Source: Bacteroidales bacterium UBA5287
GTDB lineage: Bacteria > Bacteroidota > Bacteroidia > Bacteroidales > Dysgonomonadaceae
DNA: 17,326 nt
Direction of reading: 5' to 3'
Assembly: GCA_002411345.1 (NCBI GenBank)
Contig: DHSL01000021.1
Span: forward strand, 35,264 to 52,589
Shown here: positions 1 to 8,800 of the stretch, piece by piece
Layout: each line of letters opens with the position of its first letter
Position numbering within the stretch: position 1 is the stretch's first letter
Made by a program: the position numbers and the translations under genes
Notes under the pieces: generated by a model
What the model was told of the DNA's origin: nothing
Databases searched by the model: none
What the model saw: only the letters and a program-made list of their open reading frames with translations

Positions 1-55
1 TCCTCGGAGCATCCTCGGAGGTCACTCGGAGCATAGTCGGAGGTGAGTCGTCCTG
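1..55. repeat. 11-bp tandem repeat (TCGGAG core), cut by window edge
   Basis: Five consecutive 11-nt units are visible: tcctcggagca, tcctcggaggt, cactcggagca, tagtcggaggt and a degenerate gagtcgtcctg. The core TCGGAG recurs at 4, 15, 26 and 37, exactly 11 nt apart, and its tail alternates between CA and GT. The true period is therefore 22 nt made of two related halves. The array begins at or before base 1, so its full length is unknown. No reading frame explains it. Its role is unknown; it could be an intergenic minisatellite. Confidence 0.75.
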
Positions 56-346
56 AAATAGCTTTCCAAAAAGCGAATCTAAGCAGGACAATGAAAACAA
101 AATTAAACAAATTTCCGGACGATACATAAGAAAAATATCAATAACTAATTGATGAAGGTGAGCTCTCTTAAAACGCGACAATTTCCAAAATGGAAATAGT
201 CGTAAACTGGGACTTTATGGGTTAAAGAAGTTTACTTGAAATTTAAAACAGGATAAAAATGAATTATATTGGTAAAAGTCAGATATATAGATGATTATTT
301 AATACAAAACCTATTTGATAAAAATGTTAATATATTAATCTTAAGA
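56..346. other. Non-coding leader upstream of hsdM
   Basis: I see no supported gene here. The only short reading frame with an ATG (91-129) encodes 12 residues. The stretch is AT-rich and holds one notable structure, the hairpin at 176-202 listed separately. It separates the repeat array from the restriction-modification operon. Confidence 0.5.
176..202. other. Imperfect inverted repeat / hairpin
   Basis: CGAC (176-179) pairs with GTCG (199-202). After a single A-A mismatch, ATTTCCA (181-187) pairs with TGGAAAT (191-197) around an AAA loop. This gives an 11-bp stem with one internal mismatch. No T-run follows on the + strand, so it is not a standard terminator for an upstream gene. It could be an operator, an RNA structure in a leader, or the footprint of a lost element. 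Confidence 0.5.
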
Positions 347-381
347 TTTGATTTTTATTTGATTAAAAATCTGTATATTTG
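347..381 (+). promoter_or_regulatory. Possible Bacteroidetes promoter of the hsd operon
   Basis: TATATTTG at 374-381 matches the Bacteroidetes -7 consensus TAnnTTTG. A TTTG at 347-350 could be the -33 box, but the spacer of 23 nt is longer than the usual 19-21. A second TTTG at 358-361 is too close. Transcription would begin near 388, about 20 nt before the chosen hsdM start. This is the most plausible promoter for the operon because the later genes have almost no intergenic room. Confidence 0.4.
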
Positions 382-397
382 TAAAAATCTGTATATT
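365..397 (+). repeat. 15-bp direct repeat over the hsdM promoter
   Basis: AAAAATCTGTATATT occurs at 365-379 and again exactly at 383-397, offset by 18 nt. The first copy supplies most of the putative -7 box and the second lies over the likely transcript start. Paired sites like this could bind a regulator controlling the methylase operon, but they could also be a chance AT-rich duplication. Confidence 0.6.
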
Positions 398-409
398 AAG
401 CTCAAGATA

Positions 410-1966
410 ATGGCAAAAAAGCAAATAAAATCTAAAGCAATAGAAGTAACTTTATGGGAGTCGGCAAATAAATTGCGAGGGAGTGTTGAACCTTCGGAGT
501 ACAAGCACGTGGTGTTGGCGTTGATATTCTTGAAATTTGTAAGTGATAAATTTGAGGAGCATCGTCAAAAATTGATTGACGATGGTAAAGAGAAATATAT
601 AGAAATGGCTGTATTTTACAATCAGAACAATGTTTTTTTCTTAGAAGAAAATTCTCGTTGGAATTACATTGTTCAAAAAGCCCGTCAGAATGATATTGCA
701 TTGATAATTGATACCGCCCTTCATACCATTGAAAAGGACAATAAAGCATTGAAAGGAGCATTACCCGACAATTACTTTTCTCGTTTGGGTCTTGATACAT
801 CTAAATTGGCAGCGTTAATCAGCGAAATAGACAGTATAGATACGTTGAAAGACAAGCAAGAAGACGTTATTGGTCGCATCTACGAATATTTCCTAAGTAA
901 ATTTGCCATAGCTGAAGGAAAAGGGAAAGGTGAATTTTACACACCCAAAAGTATTGTAAATCTGATTGCAGAGATGATAGAGCCATACAAAGGAATTATT
1001 TACGACCCTTGTTGTGGTTCGGGAGGTATGTTTGTTCAGTCCATTAAGTTCATTGAAGCACATCACGGGAATAAGAAAGAAGTTTCCATCTATGGGCAAG
1101 AATACACCAATACCACCTACAAACTAGCAAAAATGAACCTAGCTATTCGAGGGATTTCTGCTAATTTGGGTGAAAGAGCCGCCAATACATTCAGTAACGA
1201 TTTGCATAAAGATTTGAAAGCCGACTTTATAATGGCGAATCCACCATTCAATCAAAAAGATTGGCGAGCAGAGAACGAACTTTTGCATGATGCCCGATGG
1301 CAAGGTTATTTTGTACCACCCAAAAGCAATGCCAACTACGGATGGATACTCAATATGGCATCCAAACTTTCGGATAATGGAATTGCTGGTTTTTTGTTAG
1401 CAAATGGTGCATTGAGTGGCGGTGGAGTAGAGTATGAAATTCGCAAACAACTAATTGAAAAAAATATAGTTGAAGCCATTTTGATTTTACCGCAAAATAT
1501 GTTTTACACAACCAATATCAGTGTTACACTTTGGATATTGAATAAAAACAAGAAAGCCGGTAATCGGAATATTGGTGATGAAGTCAGAAATTACCGTAAC
1601 CGTGAAACCGAAATCCTATTTATGGATTTACGTGAAATGGGTGAACCATTTGAGAAAAAGTATATTCAATTTTCTGAGAAGGAAATTATAAAGATAGCCA
1701 AAACCTATCATACATGGCAAACTCAAAAGATTAAAAACATCCCCGAGTATTGCTATTCAGCACAAAAAGATGAAATAGAAAAAAAAGATTATTCTCTTGT
1801 TCCGAGCAAATATATTGAATTTGTAAATCGGGATGAAAATGTAGATTTCGATGATAAAATGAGAACACTTCAAAGTGAAATAAAAGAACTGTTGAAACAA
1901 GAAGAACAATCGAGGAGTGAGCTGAAAGACGTTTTTAAGAAATTAGGATATCAGATAGAAAAATAA
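410..1966 (+). CDS. hsdM: Type I restriction-modification methylase subunit HsdM
   Basis: This is the N6-adenine methyltransferase subunit, which acts with HsdS (M2S) to methylate the target and with HsdR for restriction. I chose ATG at 410, giving 518 residues beginning MAKKQIKSKA, which fits the HsdM N-terminal domain. The frame can be extended to TTG at 269, but that adds 47 low-complexity residues and runs through the putative promoter. Visible motifs are GEFYTP (174-179), the SAM-binding motif DPCCGSGG (199-206) and the catalytic motif NPPF (277-280). The last 30 or so residues look coiled-coil, as expected for contact with HsdS. All key residues are present, so the enzyme should be active. 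It is the first gene of the operon and is followed after 12 nt by the AlbA_2 gene. Confidence 0.96.
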   Translation: MAKKQIKSKAIEVTLWESANKLRGSVEPSEYKHVVLALIFLKFVSDKFEEHRQKLIDDGKEKYIEMAVFYNQNNVFFLEENSRWNYIVQKARQNDIALIIDTALHTIEKDNKALKGALPDNYFSRLGLDTSKLAALISEIDSIDTLKDKQEDVIGRIYEYFLSKFAIAEGKGKGEFYTPKSIVNLIAEMIEPYKGIIYDPCCGSGGMFVQSIKFIEAHHGNKKEVSIYGQEYTNTTYKLAKMNLAIRGISANLGERAANTFSNDLHKDLKADFIMANPPFNQKDWRAENELLHDARWQGYFVPPKSNANYGWILNMASKLSDNGIAGFLLANGALSGGGVEYEIRKQLIEKNIVEAILILPQNMFYTTNISVTLWILNKNKKAGNRNIGDEVRNYRNRETEILFMDLREMGEPFEKKYIQFSEKEIIKIAKTYHTWQTQKIKNIPEYCYSAQKDEIEKKDYSLVPSKYIEFVNRDENVDFDDKMRTLQSEIKELLKQEEQSRSELKDVFKKLGYQIEK

Positions 1967-1978
1967 ATAACAACAAAG

Positions 1979-3853
1979 ATGAGCGACACTCAACTTCAAC
2001 TATTTGAATTTTATGATGATCCGTTATTAAGAATAATTGAAAACGGATTTCCTGAAAACGAATTTTATGATTTAGAATATAAATCGGCACAGGGGGGATT
2101 TCCTAAAGAAATGTGGAAAACCTACTCGGCATTTGCCAATACCAATACCGGTATTATTGTTTTAGGAATAAGTGAGAAGAAAGGAAAAATCTCCATTGAT
2201 GGGCTGAATGAAGAACAAATTGTTGCCTACCAGAAACAATTTTGGGATGATTGTAATAATCCCAATACAATTAGCGCAAATCTGCTAACCAAAAATGATG
2301 TCAGAGAAATTATTTACAAAGAAAAAAAACTTCTTGTCATTCGTGTCCCTTTTGCAGAAAGAACAAAGCGCCCCGTTCATTTAACAAAAAATCCTTTTGG
2401 TAATACATATAAACGTAATCATGAAGGTGATTATCGGTGTACAGATGATGAAGTAAAAAGAATGATTGCCGATTCAAGTGCCGAACTTAAAAGAGACAGT
2501 TATATTCTTGAACATTATACTTTAGATGATATAGATAAAGGGACCTTAGCTAAATACCGGCAATTATTTTCCATCTCAAAATCGGGCCATCCATGGAACG
2601 CCTTGAATGATAGTGATTTTTTAATTAAATTAGGAGCATATAGAAAAGATCGAACCACAAAACAAGAAGGAATTACTCTTGCCGGATTGCTGATGTTTGG
2701 CAAAGAAGATAGTATTCAAGAACATGAACTTCTTCCCAATTTTTTTCCTGAATTCCGTGAAAAATTATCAAAAGACAAAGCCATTCGCTGGACCGACAGA
2801 ATTTATCCTGATGGTACCTGGGAGTCAAATCTATTGCAGTTTTATTTAAGAGTATGGCCCAAATTATCGTCCACACTTCCCGTACCTTTCAACATGGATA
2901 AAGACCAGCGTATTGACGAAACACCCGCCCACGAAGCCTTGCGCGAAGCATTTGTGAATGCTTTAATCCACACAGACTATTCATTAGACGGCAATATCAT
3001 AATAGAGCAAGACGCCGATCGATTTGTTTTTTCAAATCCCGGTACAATGCTCGTTTCGCTCGAACAGTATTATGCCGGAGGTAAAAGTGAATGTAGAAAT
3101 CCCTCATTACAAAAAATGTTTATGATGATAGGACGTGCAGAAAAAGCCGGCAGTGGTGTAGATAAAATTCTTACAGGATGGAATGACGCACATTGGCGCC
3201 GTCCATTTGTGCAGCAACAGCAAAAGCCGGATAGAGTAGAACTTACCATGCCTTTGTTTAGCGTGCTTCCTGAAGACATGACCACTCAGTTAAACGATAT
3301 TTTTGAAGATATTTCCAATTTGACTTCAGACGAACTTACTGTGCTTTATTACTGCCTTGTAGAAGGATCTGTAACCAATCACCGTTTGCAATATGTTTTG
3401 GATATGCATAGAACAGACATTACCGAATTACTAAAAAGAATGTGCAATAGCGGATATTTAGCTTCAGACAATAACGGTAGATGGACACTTTACACGATTA
3501 ATGATAAGAGAAAGGTTGACACCTCAGGTCGAAAGGTTGCAACCTCGAAGTCAAAGGTTGCAACCTCGAAGTCAAAGGTTGCAACCTCTGACATTAACCT
3601 TGCAACCTTATCAAAATTTCCTAAAAGAATGAAATCTTCTGATTTAGAGAGAAACATCATGATGATATGTAAAGATAAGTATTGTCAAAAAGAAGAAATT
3701 GCAACTTTATTAGGTCGTTCAGAAGATTATATTAGAAACAAGATTTTACCCACAATGTTGAAAGATAAGAAACTGGAAAAAAAATACCCATATACAATAA
3801 ATCATCCGCAGCAAGCCTATAAAACCACCGACGAATATGCAGAGCAACTATAA
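1979..3853 (+). CDS. AlbA_2/Schlafen-type ATP-binding protein, RM-operon accessory
   Basis: This 624-residue protein belongs to the AlbA_2-domain family, often annotated as an ATP-binding protein or putative transcriptional regulator. The AlbA_2 (Schlafen-like) domain spans about residues 27-165, with LEYKSA at 32-37 and the strand TGIIVLGISE at 57-66. A second conserved region typical of the family's C-terminal ATPase-like part lies at about 313-400, with EALREAFVNALIHTDY (319-334) and KAGSGVDKI (389-397). Winged-helix-like segments follow at about 449-505 and 552-610. They are joined by a linker of five seven-residue repeats (512-546). Residues 5-9 read QLQLF, like a sliding-clamp binding motif. 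Such genes are commonly found inside type I RM operons, but their biochemical role there is unsettled; regulation or nucleic-acid processing are both possible. The last 17 nt overlap hsdS, implying translational coupling. Confidence 0.88.
   Translation: MSDTQLQLFEFYDDPLLRIIENGFPENEFYDLEYKSAQGGFPKEMWKTYSAFANTNTGIIVLGISEKKGKISIDGLNEEQIVAYQKQFWDDCNNPNTISANLLTKNDVREIIYKEKKLLVIRVPFAERTKRPVHLTKNPFGNTYKRNHEGDYRCTDDEVKRMIADSSAELKRDSYILEHYTLDDIDKGTLAKYRQLFSISKSGHPWNALNDSDFLIKLGAYRKDRTTKQEGITLAGLLMFGKEDSIQEHELLPNFFPEFREKLSKDKAIRWTDRIYPDGTWESNLLQFYLRVWPKLSSTLPVPFNMDKDQRIDETPAHEALREAFVNALIHTDYSLDGNIIIEQDADRFVFSNPGTMLVSLEQYYAGGKSECRNPSLQKMFMMIGRAEKAGSGVDKILTGWNDAHWRRPFVQQQQKPDRVELTMPLFSVLPEDMTTQLNDIFEDISNLTSDELTVLYYCLVEGSVTNHRLQYVLDMHRTDITELLKRMCNSGYLASDNNGRWTLYTINDKRKVDTSGRKVATSKSKVATSKSKVATSDINLATLSKFPKRMKSSDLERNIMMICKDKYCQKEEIATLLGRSEDYIRNKILPTMLKDKKLEKKYPYTINHPQQAYKTTDEYAEQL
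3512..3616 (+). repeat. Five 21-bp in-frame tandem repeats (KVATSKS-type)
   Basis: Units lie at 3512-3532, 3533-3553, 3554-3574, 3575-3595 and 3596-3616. They encode KVDTSGR, KVATSKS, KVATSKS, KVATSDI and NLATLSK. Units 2 and 3 are identical in DNA sequence. Units 2, 3 and 4 each contain the perfect 10-bp palindrome GGTTGCAACC (3535-3544, 3556-3565, 3577-3586). Because the unit is a multiple of three, copy-number change would vary linker length without breaking the frame. Confidence 0.9.
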
Positions 3854-4922
3854 ACCTATAGGCGATTACATACGACTGATTGATAACCGGAATTCAGATT
3901 TGGCTGTCAGTGAGTTGCTGGGCGTAAGCATCAATAAAACATTTATCCCATCGGTAGCCAATGTTATTGGTTCGGATATGGCGAATTATAAAATAATCCG
4001 TAAAAATCAGTTTGCATGTAGCCTTATGCAGGTTCGAAGAGATAAAAAAATTCCAGTGGCACTATACAGTTCAGAGCAACCAGCGATTATTTCACAAGCC
4101 TATCCTGTTTTTGAAATTATCGACTCCAATACATTACTTCCCGAATATCTGATGATGTGGTTTAGTCGCAGTGAGTTTGATAGAGAGGCCTGTTTTTATG
4201 CTGTAGGCGGTGTGCGTGGCAGTTTGGAATGGGATGATTTTTGCAAAATGCAACTTCCCATACCTTCACTCACAAAACAGCAAGAAGCAGTTGATGAATA
4301 TAATATTATTCAACGCCGAATTGATCTAAATAAACAGTTTTGTGAAAAATTGGAAGAAACAGCACAAACTCTTTATCGAAAATATTTTGTAGATGATATT
4401 GATGAGGAAAATCTGCCGGAAGGGTGGAGATGGGGAAAGCTGGGAGAATTAATAGATATTAAATACGGCAAATCATATTTTCATTTAAAAGAAGGTGAAA
4501 TTCCGCTTTATGGATCAGGTGGGTTAATGGGTAAAGTTGATAAAGCAATTTACAATAAACCTAGCGTGTTAATACCAAGAAAAGGAACTTTAAGTAATAT
4601 AATGTTTGTAAATATACCTTTTTGGTGTGTTGACACAATGTTTTATTCAATTTTCAAAAATGATTTAAATGGATATTATTCATATTACATTTTAAAGCAA
4701 CTTGATTTTGATGCATTAAATCAAGGGTCAGCAGTTCCGAGTATGACAACAGTGTTCCTGAATGATATTAAAGTTCTTTTGCCTGAAATAGAGATATTAA
4801 GGAGATTTAATTCTTCTATACATAAGATTATTTCACAAAAGGAAATATTAGAACAACATAATCTGAAACTAAATGAATTTCAATCTTTGTTGCTAACTAA
4901 GATGGGGAGAAAGGAAAATTAA
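3837..4922 (+). CDS. hsdS: Type I restriction-modification specificity subunit HsdS
   Basis: This subunit reads the bipartite DNA target and holds two HsdM copies and HsdR. At 361 residues it is a little shorter than the usual 400 or so, but it has the full layout. Target recognition domain 1 is at about 5-145, ending in LPIPSLTKQQEAV (140-152). A central helical spacer follows at about 147-185, with the typical QTLYRKYF at 177-184. Recognition domain 2 starts at EGWRWGKLGELI (195-206) and runs to about 318, and a second helical spacer lies at 320-361. The ATG at 3837 sits inside the end of the preceding gene. The second half is visibly richer in A/T than the first, which suggests domain exchange. 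The next gene starts 1 nt after the stop codon. The target sequence cannot be inferred. Confidence 0.94.
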   Translation: MQSNYKPIGDYIRLIDNRNSDLAVSELLGVSINKTFIPSVANVIGSDMANYKIIRKNQFACSLMQVRRDKKIPVALYSSEQPAIISQAYPVFEIIDSNTLLPEYLMMWFSRSEFDREACFYAVGGVRGSLEWDDFCKMQLPIPSLTKQQEAVDEYNIIQRRIDLNKQFCEKLEETAQTLYRKYFVDDIDEENLPEGWRWGKLGELIDIKYGKSYFHLKEGEIPLYGSGGLMGKVDKAIYNKPSVLIPRKGTLSNIMFVNIPFWCVDTMFYSIFKNDLNGYYSYYILKQLDFDALNQGSAVPSMTTVFLNDIKVLLPEIEILRRFNSSIHKIISQKEILEQHNLKLNEFQSLLLTKMGRKEN

Positions 4923-4923
4923 A

Positions 4924-5877
4924 ATGAAAAAACCGAACAACACCAATTCAAATAAATTTTTGCTACATTATTATCTGACAGAAGATAAGCATAATATGGA
5001 TGCAAATGTAAGAAATGCTTGTGAGAAAGAGTTTTTGTCAATTATCAGAACCATTTCTGAAGAATTAAACCTTTACATAGATGTTCAAGTTGAAGCGAAA
5101 AACGAAGGTAGTATCGTTGAATGGTATGATTTTTTTGTGTCATATGAAGGGACTTTCCTATTTCAGTTAGGAACGTTTGTAGTAAATATTATTCAGTTGT
5201 TTATGACCAAAAAAAGTAAAACGGATAAAGAAGAACAACAGCTTAGAATAGAGTATCTAAAATTGTTAATCGAAAAGTCTAAAGAAGAAGGAAAAAGCAA
5301 GAATGTAGAACTTACCTCAATCAATGAAGATAAGACTTTTAGAATGATTAAGGAAGATTCAAAATTAAAAAAGCAGCGTTCAAATTTTTATGAAAAACTA
5401 CAAAAAGAAAAGGATTTAATTTCTATAGAATTTTCAGCTGCTGACAATAATTATAGCCCCATTTCTGTAATTAATATAAATCGGGAAGATTTTTCTCTTT
5501 TTATATTAGAATCGAATGAACTAGCACCAATTGAAATTGAAAATGCTACTATTGAAATTATTTCACCTGTACTAAAAAAAGGGAATGATAAATGGAGTGG
5601 AATATTTAAAGGTGAAAAGATATCATTTAGTATGAAGTCAAATGAATTTAAGACATTAGTTCAAATTGGAGAAATAGAATTTAAAAATGGTTCATCAATT
5701 AATTGCCATCTACAAATTAATAAATTAATAGATAATGATGGTAATGAAAAAATTAAAAGTTATGATGTTAAAAGTGTTAATTCCTATTTTAATAACGAGC
5801 AACCTGTTGAAACGCCTGAAGGTAAGCGCAATAGGCAAAAGAAAGAATATGAAAAAATGCAATTAAACCTCTTTTAA
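4924..5877 (+). CDS. Unrecognised protein between hsdS and hsdR (orphan RM accessory)
   Basis: I do not recognise this 317-residue family. Residues 1-75 look like a small mixed alpha/beta domain (LHYYLTEDKHNMDANVRNAC at 14-33, then strand IDVQVEAK at 52-59). A hydrophobic stretch at about 77-94 (FLFQLGTFVVNIIQLF from 78 on) could be a single membrane segment or a buried helix. A lysine/glutamate-rich, coiled-coil-like region follows at 97-165. Residues about 168-285 look beta-rich, with PVLKKGNDKWSGIFKGE at 215-231 and SFSMKSNEFKTLVQIGEIEF at 234-253. The last five residues are QLNLF, matching the sliding-clamp binding pattern. It sits 1 nt after hsdS and 8 nt before hsdR, so it is surely co-expressed with them. 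Its AT content is higher than that of hsdM or hsdR, suggesting acquisition as cargo. A role in regulating or anchoring the complex, or in an added defence activity, is only inference. Confidence 0.85.
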   Translation: MKKPNNTNSNKFLLHYYLTEDKHNMDANVRNACEKEFLSIIRTISEELNLYIDVQVEAKNEGSIVEWYDFFVSYEGTFLFQLGTFVVNIIQLFMTKKSKTDKEEQQLRIEYLKLLIEKSKEEGKSKNVELTSINEDKTFRMIKEDSKLKKQRSNFYEKLQKEKDLISIEFSAADNNYSPISVININREDFSLFILESNELAPIEIENATIEIISPVLKKGNDKWSGIFKGEKISFSMKSNEFKTLVQIGEIEFKNGSSINCHLQINKLIDNDGNEKIKSYDVKSVNSYFNNEQPVETPEGKRNRQKKEYEKMQLNLF

Positions 5878-5885
5878 AAACCCCT

Positions 5886-8800
5886 ATGAAATTCACCGAA
5901 TCTAAACTCGAAGAAACATTTATCAACCTGCTTGAGCAGGAAGGTTACAAACACAGCATTGGAACATCGTTGCCACGCAAGGCTTTGGATGAGGTGCTGA
6001 TTGAAGATGATTTGCGATGGTTTTTGCTTTCGCAGTACGCATCAGATGAGCTGACAGAAAACGAGGCCAATTCCATTATCTTGCAACTCAAATCGCTTCC
6101 TTCCAGTGACCTATACGAGAGTAACAAGCGGTTTATGCAGATGCTTTCGGATGGATTTATTCTGAAAAGAGAAGACCGAAGTCAGAAAGATGTTTATATT
6201 CAGTTGATTGATTACAGCGAATTGGAAAAACAACTGCCACCCGAACCAGATATGGCAATATCTGTTTTTGCAGAGAAAGAAGAGAAATATTCTTCAGATA
6301 AAAATATCTATCGTTTTGTTACCCAATTAGAAATTATCGGTTCTGAAAAACGTATTCCGGACGGTATAATTTATGTGAACGGATTACCCTTGGTGGTTTT
6401 TGAGTTTAAAACTGCTATTGATGAAAATACAACTATCCATGATGCTTACAAGCAACTCACAGTTAGATATTATCGAGATATTCCCGAACTTTTTAAATAC
6501 AATGCTTTTTGTGTTATTAGTGATGGCGTGAATAACAAAGCTGGTTCTTTCTTCGCTCCTTATGATTTTTATTACGCCTGGCGTAGAATTTCTGAAATGA
6601 CGCAAGATGTAGATGGTGTTAACACCATGTATACACTTGTTCGCGGTATGTTTGATAAAAAACGTTTTCGGGACATTATTCGCAATTTTATCTTTTTCCC
6701 TGATACCGGAAATGACGAGCTCAAAATTGTGTGTCGCTATCCGCAGTATTACGCAGCTAGAGCACTTTTTGAGAGTATTAAAAACGCCCAAAAACCCTTG
6801 GGAGATGGGAAAGGGGGAACGTATTTTGGAGCTACCGGCAGCGGGAAAAGTTTTACGATGCTTTATCTTACTCGCCTACTGATGAAAAGTGAGCATTTTG
6901 CCAGTCCTACCATTGTGCTAATAACCGACCGTACTGATTTAGATGACCAGCTTTCAGGTCAATTTATAGATGCAAAACAATTTATTGGCGATAATACGGT
7001 GCAGAGTGTAGAAAGTCGCGCCGATCTTCGAGAAAAATTGCAGAGCAGACAAAGTGGAGGTGTTTTCCTTACTACCATACATAAATTTACCGAAGACACG
7101 ATGTTGCTAACCGAGCGTAATAATGTGATTTGCATATCGGACGAAGCACATCGAACGCAGGTTAATTTAGATCAAAAAATCAGGATTACCGATGAAGGTG
7201 TTAAAAAGTCGTACGGTTTTGCCAAATACTTGCATGATTCGTTGCCTAATGCAACTTATGTGGGTTTTACCGGAACGCCCATTGATGCAACATTAGATGT
7301 TTTCGGGAAAATGGTTGATGCTTATACGATGACGGAATCAGTTCATGATGAAATAACTGTTCGTATTGTTTACGAAGGAAGAGCCGCCAGAGTGGCACTG
7401 AATAATTCTGAGTTAGAAAAGATAGAGCGTTATTATGAACAAGTGGCAGTATTAGGTGGCAACGAATATCAAATTGAAAAAAGCAAGCAAGAAACAACCA
7501 AGATGAATACCATACTTGGCGACCCTCAAAGGTTACAGAATATAGCAGAAGACTTTGTAGAACATTATGAAAAACGAGTGACAGAAGGAGCTACCCTCAA
7601 AGGAAAAGCTCTGTTTGTGTGTAGCGATCGAAAGATAGTCTATGATTTGTTTCAACGAATTATTTTGCTTCGCCCGGAGTGGAACGAAATTCTTGATGTG
7701 GAGGAAGGAGCAGTTTTATCCGATAAAGATAGACTTGAGTTAAAGCCCATTGAACGGATTAAAATGGTAATGACACGTGACAAAGAGGATCCGAAAGAGC
7801 TTTACGCTATTCTGGGAACAAAAGAGGATAGAAAAGAGTTTGACCGTCAATTCAAGCATGAAAAATCGAACTTCAAGATTGCGATTGTCGTAGACATGTG
7901 GCTTACAGGTTTTGATGTGCCACATCTTGATACGATTTATATCGATAAACCCATTCAGCAACATAATTTGATACAAACCATTTCGAGGGTAAACCGTAAA
8001 GTAGAAGGTAAAAACAAAGGTCTGGTTGTAGATTATATAGGCATTAAAAAACAGATGAACTTAGCTTTGGCAAAGTATAATAAAACTGATAAAGATAATT
8101 TTGAAGAAATACTTCAGTCGGTTGTTGTTGTTAAAGATCACTTGGATTTGCTTCATAGATTGTTTCATAAATTTGATAATTCAGGCTACTTTCACGGTTC
8201 AGCTATTGAGCAACTTCATACACTTAATATGGCTGCTGAATTTGCTCAACAGACAAAGGAGATTGAAACCCGATTCATGGATATGGTAAAACGATTGAAA
8301 GCAGCTTACGACATTTGTGTTGGAAGTGAACAACTAGCTCAAAATGAACGTGATTACATTCATTTTTATACAGCTGTACGTTCCATTGTTTTCAAGTTAA
8401 CCAAAGGTGATGCACCGGATGTGGCACAGATGAATGCGCGCGTTAGGGAAATGATACAAAACGCTTTGCAAAGTGATGGGGTAGAAGAGATTTTAAAAAT
8501 AGGTGAAGAATCCGAAACTGAATTGGATTTGTTTGATGAGGAGTATTTAGCTAAAATAGATAAAATAAAGCTTCCCAATACGAAGATAAAATTACTCCAA
8601 AAGTTACTCGCAAAAGCGATTGGAGAATTAAAGAAAGTGAATCGTATGAAAGGAATTGATTTTACTCGCCGAATGCAACATTTAGTTGATAAGTACAATG
8701 ATCGTTCTGAAAATGATGTTCTTAGAAGTGAAGTATATGAAGAAATGGCAGAACAATTGACTAATTTGATTTGGGATGTACACAAGGAGTTTTCAGCGGG

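Noticed and set aside
1..55. CRISPR array
   Set aside because: The units are 11 nt and contiguous with no unique spacers, and no cas genes are present.
91..129. A 12-residue frame beginning MKTKLNKFPDDT upstream of the hsd operon
   Set aside because: It is too short to support, shows no conservation that I can judge, and is the kind of frame expected by chance in AT-rich DNA.
269..409. A TTG-initiated 47-residue extension of HsdM
   Set aside because: It is low-complexity Ile/Leu/Asn/Lys-rich text that overlaps the putative promoter and direct repeat. HsdM proteins normally begin near the MAKKQ position.
6384..8785. Several antisense frames of 60-140 residues under hsdR
   Set aside because: They overlap the strongly supported HsdR frame, have no recognisable domains and no promoter, and are composition shadows.
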